From: an uncultured Hungatella sp.
Lineage (GTDB): Bacteria; Bacillota; Clostridia; Lachnospirales; Lachnospiraceae
Length of the DNA stretch: 47,645 nt
Direction: 5' to 3'
NCBI GenBank assembly: GCA_910588505.1
Contig: CAJUPQ010000020.1
Location: forward strand, 1-47,645
Below, in pieces: positions 33,229 through 40,098 of this stretch. Numbering within the stretch: the first letter of the stretch is position 1; each line of letters begins with the position of its first letter. Under the pieces are notes generated by a model. That model did no database searches and was not told the DNA's origin. It worked only from the letters and a program-made list of their open reading frames with translations. A program made the position numbers and the translations under genes.

Positions 33229-33294
33229 AAAAAAAGAAACGAGCAGACTTTTCCGGTCCGAAGACTTTACTCAGTAGAAGAACCCATTTCTTTT
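33229..33294 (-). ncRNA. Candidate small RNA, about 65 nt
   Basis: A consensus promoter lies on the minus strand: TTGACA (33329-33324), 17-bp spacer, TATGAT (33306-33301). A transcript from about 33294 would contain AAGAAATG (33292-33285) paired with CGTTTCTT (33241-33234), an inner GTC-TTCG-GAC tetraloop hairpin, and end in a run of seven U (33235-33229). The closing stem is complete only in the minus direction (one wobble); in the plus direction it has a C-A mismatch. It ends just past the 3' end of the MATE gene. The identity of the RNA is unknown. It might instead be only a terminator. Confidence 0.4.
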
Positions 33295-33300
33295 ATCTAT

Positions 33301-33329
33301 ATCATATGCTAATCAGTTTCATTTGTCAA
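33301..33329 (-). promoter_or_regulatory. Consensus minus-strand promoter
   Basis: TTGACA (33329-33324), 17 bp, TATGAT (33306-33301). No protein ORF follows it, only the candidate small RNA. Confidence 0.65.
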
Positions 33330-33433
33330 TAAAAAATGCTTAGTTAACAGAATAGATGTTGTTAAAAACCGGATGCGGAACAGATCGGTATTGGAATTTT
33401 AGGGTACATGGACCAGATTTATAATTCTGCTTT

Positions 33434-33459
33434 TAAAGTGGTCGAATTCGACCACTTTA
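33434..33459. promoter_or_regulatory. 26-bp perfect palindrome, operator candidate
   Basis: Its centre is TGGTCGAA-TTCGACCA, flanked by TAAAG/CTTTA. It lies 91 bp before the MerR-remnant start. A perfect dyad of this size without a T-run suits a dimeric regulator rather than a terminator. The half-sites differ by one base from the Spo0A core TGTCGAA. Confidence 0.6.
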
Positions 33460-33549
33460 TTCTTAATATGGCGGAACAAACCAAATTGACTGAATGAAAA
33501 GTGATATACCAATATGACGTTTAAATACGATTTAGATTGGAGAGGGACC

Positions 33550-34237
33550 ATGAAAACATACAGAATCAAAGAGTTTGCAAGAAACGTAGGGGTGACGGAG
33601 AAGACGCTGCGCCATTATGAGAAATTTAAGATCGTGGAGCCCTCCGTGGATGAAGCCAACGGATACCGCAGCTACAATTTCCGGGACGCGGAGCGGATTC
33701 TGGTTTCAAAGCGTTTCAGCAGCATGGAGTTTTCGGTGAAAGAGACGTCCAAGCTGAAGTCCTAACAGAGGGTTTGTACAGCAAGGAAAAGAATGGTGGT
33801 TTATCCACCATGTGAGGAACACGGAGTTTGTCAGAGACAGGGAATCCCTTGATATTGTCCGTCAAATGATGGACGCCCTTCCCTGCTCCGTGAAAATGAT
33901 GCCGATTCCCGAAAAGATGACAGCGGACAGGGAAATTATCTGGGGAATGGCCATAGAACCCCGCTACGGCACAGCCCTGGGGATTGATTTCAGGCCTCCT
34001 ATGGTGAAGATTCCGGCAGGGACCTGCTATTATTACCCCGCCGTGATTTCCGGAAGAAAAGAGCGGACTCTGGAAGGCGGGCAGGATGTTCCGGGGATTT
34101 GGATGAAGATTCGGAGGGAGTTGGAGGAGAGCCGTTTTTCTGTGGCAGCACAGCCCTATGTGATCGGGAGCATTGACACCTTTTCAGGGGAACAGAGGGA
34201 AAAACATTTTTTGTTCTGCGTGCCTGTTAAGGGTTGA
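33550..34237 (+). pseudogene. Broken MerR-family regulator
   Basis: Two fragments of one regulator. The first (33550-33765, 71 residues, ATG behind GAGAGGG) holds a full MerR DNA-binding domain: TYRIKEFARNVGVTEKTLRHYEKFKIVEPSVDEANGYRSYNFRDAERI. It ends in TAA soon after KETSKLKS, where the dimerisation helix should continue. The second (33812-34237, from an ATG with no good ribosome site, 141 residues) is the effector-binding domain of the GyrI-like type (IWGMAIEPRYGTALGIDF, KIPAGTCYYYPAVISG). The linking helix of about 40 residues is shortened and out of frame. The C-terminal stop lies within the next promoter. Short MerR N-domains may still bind DNA as an unlinked peptide. Confidence 0.8.
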
Positions 34238-34264
34238 CCTTGCCCTTGGGGCAGGGTTTATACT
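34234..34264 (+). promoter_or_regulatory. MerR-type promoter: 19-bp spacer with dyad
   Basis: TTGACC (34234-34239) and TATACT (34259-34264) are 19 bp apart, too long for plain sigma-A. A 21-bp dyad, ACCTTGCCC...GGGCAGGGT (34237-34257, 8 of 9 pairs), fills the spacer. This is the classic arrangement that MerR activators untwist. Confidence 0.8.
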
Positions 34265-34298
34265 TTTCCTGTTAAGAAAATGACAAGGAGAGGTTGTT

Positions 34299-36320
34299 AT
34301 GAGAAAGAGAACTTTATGTTGTATGGCGCTGGCTGCGGCAGTGGCTTTGGGCGGCTGTCAGTCCGGGACACAGCAGGCGGGACAGACCCAGGCGGCCGCA
34401 GAAACAGAGACGGAACGTGTTTCCCAGAGTGAGACCAGCCAACAGGAGGAAACCTCCGGCGGCCAGGAGGACGGTTCGGGGGCGGCAGGGTACAAGGAAG
34501 GCGTGTATACTGCCCAGGCAAAGGGAAACAACGGGGACGTGAAGGTGGAAGTGGAATTTTCCCCTGACGCCATTGTAAAGGTGACGGTGACAGACCATCA
34601 GGAGACGCCGGGCCTGTCAGACCCGGCCATTGAGAAGATTCCCCAGAGGATTGTGGACGGACAGACCCTGAACGTGGATGCGGTTTCCGGCGCGACCAAC
34701 ACATCCAACGCGATTCTGGAAGCTGTGGCAGACTGTGTGACCCAGGCCGGCGGCGACGCAGAAGGGTTAAAGGCCAAGGAGGCCCAGTCCAATACGGCGG
34801 TGGAGGAGATGGACGCTGACGTGGTGGTCGTGGGAGGAGGCGCTTCCGGCTCCGGAGCGGCGCTTGCGGCGGCCGGAAAAGGGGCAAAGGTGGTTCTGCT
34901 GGAAAAGGCGGCCGGGGTATCCGGCGCGGGGACCATGGCTGGGGTTATGTTTGCGGACCACAGCTCTCTGCAGAAAGAGGCAGGGAAAGAAGTGGATACC
35001 CAGTGGCTGTATGATCAGTATATTACGGATTCAAACTACAATGCCAACGCGGCGCTGGTGACAAAGGTAATCTCAGAATCCTCCGCCACAGTGGAGTGGC
35101 TGATGGAAAACGGCGTAAGGCTGACCCTTCTGGATGCAGGCTACGGCGCCCAGTACAACCACAAGGGCATGCCGACCACTGCCCACGGCTATGCGGACGG
35201 CGGAAGCGCGGCCATCCAGACCCTTCATCAGCGGATAGAGGAGCTGGGAGGCCAGGTGCTCTATGAGACTCCCGGGGAGGAGCTGCTTTTTGACGCCCAG
35301 GGCAAGGTGGCCGGTGTGGCGGCAAGGAAAGCCGACGGGACTACCCTGAACATCCACGCCAAGTCAGTAATCCTGGCAACCGGCGGTTTTGGAGGCAATA
35401 AAGAAATGATGGAAGAATACTTCGGGGGAAAGGCAGGAACCGGACTTGTGGGAACCGCCACAGGGGACGGCCTTAAGATGGCATGGTCCGCGGGAGCGGC
35501 AGAGCACGGCAGCCATGTGGCCCAGTGGTTCGGCATGAAGTACGACGGCGCCAAGAGCAAGGAGATGCCAAACGGCACAGGCAGTCTGACGGAACTGGTG
35601 CGCAACCCTCTGCTGTTTGTGGACAAGTACGGAAACCGGTTCGGCAATGAAGAGGAGGCCTATGAGAGCGCGGCTCTGGGCACCATGATGTATAACCTGC
35701 CGGATGCCAAGATGTATATTGTCCTGGACCAGGGCATTGTGGATGATGTGGCCGAAAAAGGCCTGGCAGATGTATTTGTGGACAGATGGGCCCATTTCTA
35801 CGGCCAGGGCGTAAGCTATGTGGAGAATGGAAAGACCGTGGATTTGGATGCCAGCACGGAAAATCTGCGGACCCCCAGGGATTACACGGAGGCTCTGGAG
35901 GAGGCCGTGGCAGCAGGATTGGCTTACAAGGCGGATTCCATTGAGGAGCTGGAGCAGACACTGGGAATGGACCATCTGACAGAGACGGTAAATACATACA
36001 ATCAACTGTGCGCGGACCAAAATGACACCCAGTATCACAAGGACGCTCATTTCCTGTATGCGGTGGATGAGGGGCCGTACTATGTTGTGGAGACAGCCCT
36101 TCGATGCCTGGGAACGCTGGGCGGCGTTAAGATCAATGAACAAATGCAGGCTGTGGATGAGGCGAATAAGCCCATTGACAATCTGTATGTGGTAGGAGCC
36201 GACGCAGGCGGCATGTACGGAAACAGCTACGTGATGTTTGAGGGCGGCACGCTGGGATTTGCGTATATCTCCGGGAGAGTTGCGGGGGAGAACGCTGCGG
36301 ACCATGCAGCGGGGCAGTAA
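34299..36320 (+). CDS. Lipoprotein FMN/FAD flavoenzyme, flavocytochrome-c/urocanate-reductase-like
   Basis: A 673-residue exported flavoprotein. It begins MRKRTLCCMALAAAVALGGC, a lipoprotein signal with lipobox ALGG-C20, then a Gln/Glu/Ser linker. An FMN-binding domain follows at about 65-150, with the flavinylation motif DAVSGATNTS (covalent FMN on Thr by ApbE). From about 170 comes an FAD domain of the fumarate reductase type: DVVVVGGGASGSGAALAAAGKGAKVVLLEK, ILATGGFGGNKEM, and a C-terminal MFEGGTLGFAYISGRVAGENA. No heme motif CxxCH is present. It should reduce an external electron acceptor (fumarate-, urocanate- or acrylate-like), with electrons arriving through FMN. The acceptor is unknown. 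Its promoter is MerR-type and sits just behind the broken MerR gene. Confidence 0.92.
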   Translation: MRKRTLCCMALAAAVALGGCQSGTQQAGQTQAAAETETERVSQSETSQQEETSGGQEDGSGAAGYKEGVYTAQAKGNNGDVKVEVEFSPDAIVKVTVTDHQETPGLSDPAIEKIPQRIVDGQTLNVDAVSGATNTSNAILEAVADCVTQAGGDAEGLKAKEAQSNTAVEEMDADVVVVGGGASGSGAALAAAGKGAKVVLLEKAAGVSGAGTMAGVMFADHSSLQKEAGKEVDTQWLYDQYITDSNYNANAALVTKVISESSATVEWLMENGVRLTLLDAGYGAQYNHKGMPTTAHGYADGGSAAIQTLHQRIEELGGQVLYETPGEELLFDAQGKVAGVAARKADGTTLNIHAKSVILATGGFGGNKEMMEEYFGGKAGTGLVGTATGDGLKMAWSAGAAEHGSHVAQWFGMKYDGAKSKEMPNGTGSLTELVRNPLLFVDKYGNRFGNEEEAYESAALGTMMYNLPDAKMYIVLDQGIVDDVAEKGLADVFVDRWAHFYGQGVSYVENGKTVDLDASTENLRTPRDYTEALEEAVAAGLAYKADSIEELEQTLGMDHLTETVNTYNQLCADQNDTQYHKDAHFLYAVDEGPYYVVETALRCLGTLGGVKINEQMQAVDEANKPIDNLYVVGADAGGMYGNSYVMFEGGTLGFAYISGRVAGENAADHAAGQ

Positions 36321-36335
36321 ATGGATTGAGGAGTG

Positions 36336-36390
36336 ATAAGGGGCTGGTTGCGCTGAAGATTTACAAAATCTTAGTGCAACAGCCCCTTAT
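36336..36390 (+). terminator. Terminator after the flavoenzyme
   Basis: ATAAGGGGCTG pairs with CAGCCCCTTAT, with TTGC/GCAA and AAGATTT/AAATCTT continuing the stem. It ends TTGGTTTC. Confidence 0.8.
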
Positions 36391-36395
36391 TGGTT

Positions 36396-36596
36396 TCAGG
36401 CATAATGGAACCGGGACAGATAATAATTAACAATAGTAACTGATTTCGCCAAAGTGCGAATACCAATGTTTATTCTCCAAATATATTCTATTTGAAATGC
36501 GGACAATGTGTACTGTTTAATGGCATATTTTGCAGGGAACGTATCCCAAGGCTCCAAGATCGACAGAATCATCGCTGTAGCCCATGATTTTTTCAT
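36396..36596 (-). CDS. Small ORF with strong ribosome site, unknown
   Basis: A 66-residue ORF on the minus strand starting MKKSWATAMILSILEPWDTF, 6 nt after AAGGAGGC, an excellent ribosome binding site. The sequence is rich in aromatic and hydrophobic residues, with no clear signal peptide cleavage site, cysteine motif or known domain. It follows the toxin remnant by about 65 bp and could share its promoter. Since the surrounding DNA is decayed, the reading frame may itself be a remnant. Another frame over the same bases gives a 20-residue stretch ending VPCKICH without a start codon, so a frameshifted older gene is possible. Confidence 0.35.
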   Translation of the reverse strand: MKKSWATAMILSILEPWDTFPAKYAIKQYTLSAFQIEYIWRINIGIRTLAKSVTIVNYYLSRFHYA

Positions 36597-36663
36597 TGTG
36601 AAGCCTCCTTGTATAATATGTATTAGAATGTGTTATTTTCTCTTATTTGTCAGATCGTCGAAA

Positions 36664-36813
36664 TCATCGGAATAAATCAGAATGGGTTCCGGTACGGTAC
36701 TACTCCAAATATCCGTCACTGTGACGATAGATCAATAACCAATCTGTTGTTACATGGCATTCTCTGAATCCAGCGTAATTACCAGTTAGATTGTGGTCTT
36801 TATTGTTCATCAT
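36664..36813 (-). pseudogene. YafQ/RelE-type toxin remnant
   Basis: Read on the minus strand from 36813, the translation DHNLTGNYAGFRECHVTTDW then LLIYRHSDGYLE, a TAG stop (36702-36700), and YRTGTHSDLFR matches the C-terminal half of YafQ-family mRNA interferases, including the catalytic-His motif HSDLF. The stop replaces exactly one codon. The N-terminal half (about 45 residues) and any antitoxin gene are missing, although a good promoter (36894-36867) remains upstream. An intact family member has about 90 residues. This is a dead toxin left after loss of its antitoxin. Confidence 0.8.
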
Positions 36814-36866
36814 TTATATTCACACTTTCCTTTTATTTGAATCTGTCAATAATCTTCCTGCTGTTT

Positions 36867-36894
36867 ATTATACGGAAAATCCCGAAAAAATCAA
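36867..36894 (-). promoter_or_regulatory. Promoter upstream of the toxin remnant
   Basis: TTGATT (36894-36889), 16-bp spacer, TATAAT (36872-36867) on the minus strand. Confidence 0.6.
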
Positions 36895-36997
36895 GAAACC
36901 CCTCTGCTTTTCTTCCATTTCCATCCCCCATCCCGCTCCATAACACCAAGTTATACCAAAAATTCCAAATAACTTTAGATTAATTTTGCAAGGATTC

Positions 36998-37026
36998 TTG
37001 AAATATCTCCTCAAATGATATATGAT
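36998..37026 (+). promoter_or_regulatory. Promoter of the leuB-ilvD-ilvB-ser operon
   Basis: TTGAAA (36998-37003), 17-bp spacer, TATGAT (37021-37026). The leader to ATG 37072 is about 40 nt, too short for a T-box, so control is probably at initiation. Confidence 0.7.
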
Positions 37027-37071
37027 GGAGAGAAACAGTTGAAGAACGACAAAAAGGGAGAGAAAAAGGAC

Positions 37072-38163
37072 ATGGATTGCAGGATTGTTACTATCCCGGG
37101 AGACGGCATCGGGCCGGAGATCGTGAGGGAAGCGCGCAAAGTTCTTGACAAAACAGGACAGGTATTCGGACATAAGTTTCACTACACAGAGATCCTCATG
37201 GGCGGGTGTTCCATTGACGCCTGGGGGGTTCCGCTGACAGAAGAGGCCCTTGAGACCGCAAGGAAAAGCGACGCCGTGCTCCTGGGAGCCGTTGGAGGGG
37301 ACGTGGGAAACTCCCGCTGGTATGACGTGGCTCCCAATCTGCGGCCGGAGGCAGGACTCCTTGCCATCCGAAAAGGCCTTAATCTTTTTGCCAATATCCG
37401 TCCGGCCTACTTATACAGGGAGCTGGCAGAGGCCTGTCCCCTGAAAAAAGAGATCATCGGAGACGGATTTGACATGGTCATCATGAGGGAACTGACCGGC
37501 GGCCTGTACTTTGGCGAACGCCATACCAGCCAGGTAGACGGAGTCATGACCGCTGTGGACACCCTTACATACAACGAAAACGAAATCCGCAGGATTGCGG
37601 TCAAAGCCTTTGACATCGCCATGAAGAGAAGGAAAAAAGTCACAAGCGTAGACAAGGCCAATGTGCTGGATTCCTCCAGGCTGTGGAGAAAAGTTGTGGA
37701 GGAAGTGGCAAAAGACTACCCGGATGTGGAGTTAAGCCACATGCTGGTGGACAACTGCGCCATGCAGTTGGTGATGAATCCCGGCCAGTTCGACGTGATT
37801 CTTACAGAGAACATGTTCGGAGACATTTTGTCCGACGAAGCCAGCATGATCACCGGGTCCATTGGCATGCTGTCCTCCGCCAGCCTTAACGAGACCAAAT
37901 TTGGCCTGTACGAGCCCAGCCACGGCTCCGCGCCGGACATTGCCGGCAAAGACATTGCCAACCCCATTGCCACCATCCTGTCAGCGGCCATGATGCTTCG
38001 GTACTCCTTTGACCTGGACAAAGAGGCGGCTGCCATCGAAACATCCGTGCAGAAGGTATTAACCGAAGGATACCGCACAACCGATATTTACGCCAAAGGC
38101 TGCAAAAAGGTGGGGACTGCAGAGATGGGAGATATGATCGCAGGAAACATAAGCAGTTTATAG
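37072..38163 (+). CDS. leuB: 3-isopropylmalate dehydrogenase
   Basis: A 363-residue enzyme oxidising and decarboxylating 3-isopropylmalate with NAD in leucine synthesis. ATG 37072 follows GGGAGAGAAAAAGG; an earlier in-frame ATG at 37015 would lie inside the promoter. Family marks are GDGIGPEIV, the substrate region RPEAGLLAIRKGLNLFANIRPA, DKANVLDSSRLWR, the Lys/Tyr/Asp metal site (TGGLYFGERH, VDNCAMQL, DILSDEASM) and the NAD loop EPSHGSAPDIAGKDIANP. leuA, leuC and leuD are not in the window. It opens the amino-acid operon and is followed after 99 bp by ilvD. Confidence 0.96.
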   Translation: MDCRIVTIPGDGIGPEIVREARKVLDKTGQVFGHKFHYTEILMGGCSIDAWGVPLTEEALETARKSDAVLLGAVGGDVGNSRWYDVAPNLRPEAGLLAIRKGLNLFANIRPAYLYRELAEACPLKKEIIGDGFDMVIMRELTGGLYFGERHTSQVDGVMTAVDTLTYNENEIRRIAVKAFDIAMKRRKKVTSVDKANVLDSSRLWRKVVEEVAKDYPDVELSHMLVDNCAMQLVMNPGQFDVILTENMFGDILSDEASMITGSIGMLSSASLNETKFGLYEPSHGSAPDIAGKDIANPIATILSAAMMLRYSFDLDKEAAAIETSVQKVLTEGYRTTDIYAKGCKKVGTAEMGDMIAGNISSL

Positions 38164-38262
38164 AGCAGAAGATACACAAAAGACACACCCAAAAGAAGGA
38201 CGCAGGCATAAAAGCGGAAACCGCCGTGTACACATGCCGACCAACACAAGGAGGGAATCATC

Positions 38263-39921
38263 ATGAGAAGTGATAACGCAAAATCAGGGATGCAGCAGGC
38301 GCCGGCCCGCTCCCTTTTCCGCGCCCTGGGACTGACAGAAGAAGAACTGGCAAGGCCGCTTGTAGGCGTGGTCAGCTCTTACAATGAGATCGTTCCGGGC
38401 CATATGAATCTGGACAAAATCGTAGAAGCCGTAAAACAGGGTGTCTCCATGGCAGGGGGAACCCCCATCGTGTTCCCGGCCATCGCCGTGTGCGACGGCA
38501 TCGCCATGGGACACGAAGGCATGAAATACTCCCTGGTCACCAGGGACCTGATCGCCGACTCCACCGAATGCATGGCCATAGCCCACCAGTTTGACGCCCT
38601 TGTCATGGTTCCAAACTGTGACAAAAACGTGCCAGGACTTCTGATGGCAGCGGCCCGCCTCAATATCCCCACCGTATTTGTAAGCGGCGGCCCCATGCTG
38701 GCAGGCCGGGTAAAAGGCGAAAAGAGAAGTCTCTCCAGCATGTTCGAGGCTGTAGGCTCTTACGCGGCCGGGACCATGACCGCAGAAGACGTGGAGGAAT
38801 TTGAGTGCAAAGTCTGTCCCACCTGCGGTTCCTGCTCCGGCATGTACACAGCCAACAGCATGAACTGCCTCACAGAAGTTCTGGGCATGGGACTTCCGGG
38901 CAACGGCACCATTCCCGCCGTGTACTCCGAGAGAATCCGCCTGGCCAAAAAGGCGGGCATGGCAGTAATGGACATGTTAAAAAGAAACATCTGCCCCAAA
39001 GACATTATGACAAAAGAGGCCTTCACTAATGCCCTGACCATGGACATGGCCCTTGGGTGCAGCACCAACAGCATGCTCCATCTTCCGGCCATTGCCCATG
39101 AGGCAGGGGTGGACTTAAATGTGGACATTGCCAATGACATCAGCGCAAAGACACCGAACCTGTGCCACCTTGCCCCTGCAGGCCCCACCTACATGGAGGA
39201 CTTAAACGAGGCAGGCGGCATCTACGCGGTGATGAACGAGATTGCAAAGCTGGGGCTTCTGAATCTGGACTGCATGACCGTCACCGGCAAGACGGTGGGG
39301 GAGAACATAAAAGGATGTGTCAATAAGAATCCCAAGGTAATCCGCCCGGTGGAGAATCCTTACTCAAAGACCGGAGGAATCGCCGTTCTGCGGGGCAACT
39401 TAGCCCCGGATTCCTGCGTGGTGAAGCGGTCCGCAGTCGTTCCCGAGATGTTAAAGCACCAGGGACCGGCCAGAGTCTTTGACTGCGAGGAGGATGCCAT
39501 TTCCGCGATTAAAGGCGGGAAAATCGTGGCAGGCGACGTGGTGGTTATCCGCTATGAGGGGCCAAAGGGCGGCCCGGGCATGAGAGAGATGTTAAATCCC
39601 ACCTCCGCCATTGCGGGAATGGGTCTGGGAGCCTCTGTGGCCCTGATTACCGACGGGCGGTTCAGCGGCGCGTCCAGAGGAGCATCCATCGGCCATGTTT
39701 GTCCGGAGGCGGCTGCCGGAGGACCCATCGGCCTGGTGGAAGAGGGGGATATGATCTCCATTGACATCAATGCCAACACCATCAACATGGAGGTGTCTGA
39801 GGAAGAGCTGGCAAGGCGGCGGGCAAACTGGACGCCTAAGACCAGGGAGGTCTCCGGGTATCTGAAGCGGTATCGGAGGCTGGTGACCAGCGCGGACAAA
39901 GGCGCGGTTCTTGAAGACTGA
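38263..39921 (+). CDS. ilvD: Dihydroxy-acid dehydratase
   Basis: A 552-residue Fe-S dehydratase that turns dihydroxy-isovalerate or -methylvalerate into the 2-keto acid for valine/isoleucine. It starts behind AAGGAGG. Cluster cysteines lie in VPNCDKNVPG and CPTCGSCSGMYTANSMNCL, and the catalytic and metal part is in LTDGRFSGASRG-like LITDGRFSGASRGASIGHV. Length matches the family. The palindromic repeat copy 2 begins 11 bp after its stop and separates it from ilvB. Confidence 0.97.
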   Translation: MRSDNAKSGMQQAPARSLFRALGLTEEELARPLVGVVSSYNEIVPGHMNLDKIVEAVKQGVSMAGGTPIVFPAIAVCDGIAMGHEGMKYSLVTRDLIADSTECMAIAHQFDALVMVPNCDKNVPGLLMAAARLNIPTVFVSGGPMLAGRVKGEKRSLSSMFEAVGSYAAGTMTAEDVEEFECKVCPTCGSCSGMYTANSMNCLTEVLGMGLPGNGTIPAVYSERIRLAKKAGMAVMDMLKRNICPKDIMTKEAFTNALTMDMALGCSTNSMLHLPAIAHEAGVDLNVDIANDISAKTPNLCHLAPAGPTYMEDLNEAGGIYAVMNEIAKLGLLNLDCMTVTGKTVGENIKGCVNKNPKVIRPVENPYSKTGGIAVLRGNLAPDSCVVKRSAVVPEMLKHQGPARVFDCEEDAISAIKGGKIVAGDVVVIRYEGPKGGPGMREMLNPTSAIAGMGLGASVALITDGRFSGASRGASIGHVCPEAAAGGPIGLVEEGDMISIDINANTINMEVSEEELARRRANWTPKTREVSGYLKRYRRLVTSADKGAVLED

Positions 39922-39922
39922 T

Positions 39923-40083
39923 AGATAAACGGAACAGTTCAGACAGGTCTGCGCGTTTACCGCGCTGACCGTGGGAAAGCGTAATGGCAGCAGGCATCCG
40001 GCCCATCGCCAAAGGCGGTTCTAATTGGCCGGATGTGTAACAGTTCAAGGGTTATTTGAACTGTTACAGATAAACGGAACAGT
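39923..40083 (+). repeat. Palindromic repeat element copy 2 with flanking 16-bp direct repeats
   Basis: The element proper is 39933-40067, matching copy 1 in order and fold. AGATAAACGGAACAGT occurs at 39923-39938 and identically at 40068-40083, so the insertion is bracketed by a perfect direct repeat that overlaps the terminal inverted repeat. The middle hairpin keeps its pairing through different bases (ATCGCC-AAA-GGCGGT here, ATCGC-GAA-GCGAT in copy 1). It lies between ilvD and ilvB inside one operon. Confidence 0.88.
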
Positions 40084-40098
40084 AAGGAGAAAAGACCT

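Larger units (their letters stand above)
33219..33549. other. Intergenic region with RNA promoter and operator palindrome
   Basis: No protein gene seen. It holds a minus-strand consensus promoter and terminator-like hairpin (about 33230-33329) and a 26-bp perfect palindrome (33434-33459). The AT content is clearly higher than in flanking genes. Confidence 0.6.
36391..37071. other. AT-rich region with decayed minus-strand genes
   Basis: No intact plus-strand gene until leuB. On the minus strand it holds a promoter (36894-36867), a toxin remnant (36813-36664) and a small ORF (36596-36396). AT content is far above that of the flanking genes, fitting acquired and decaying DNA. Confidence 0.6.
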
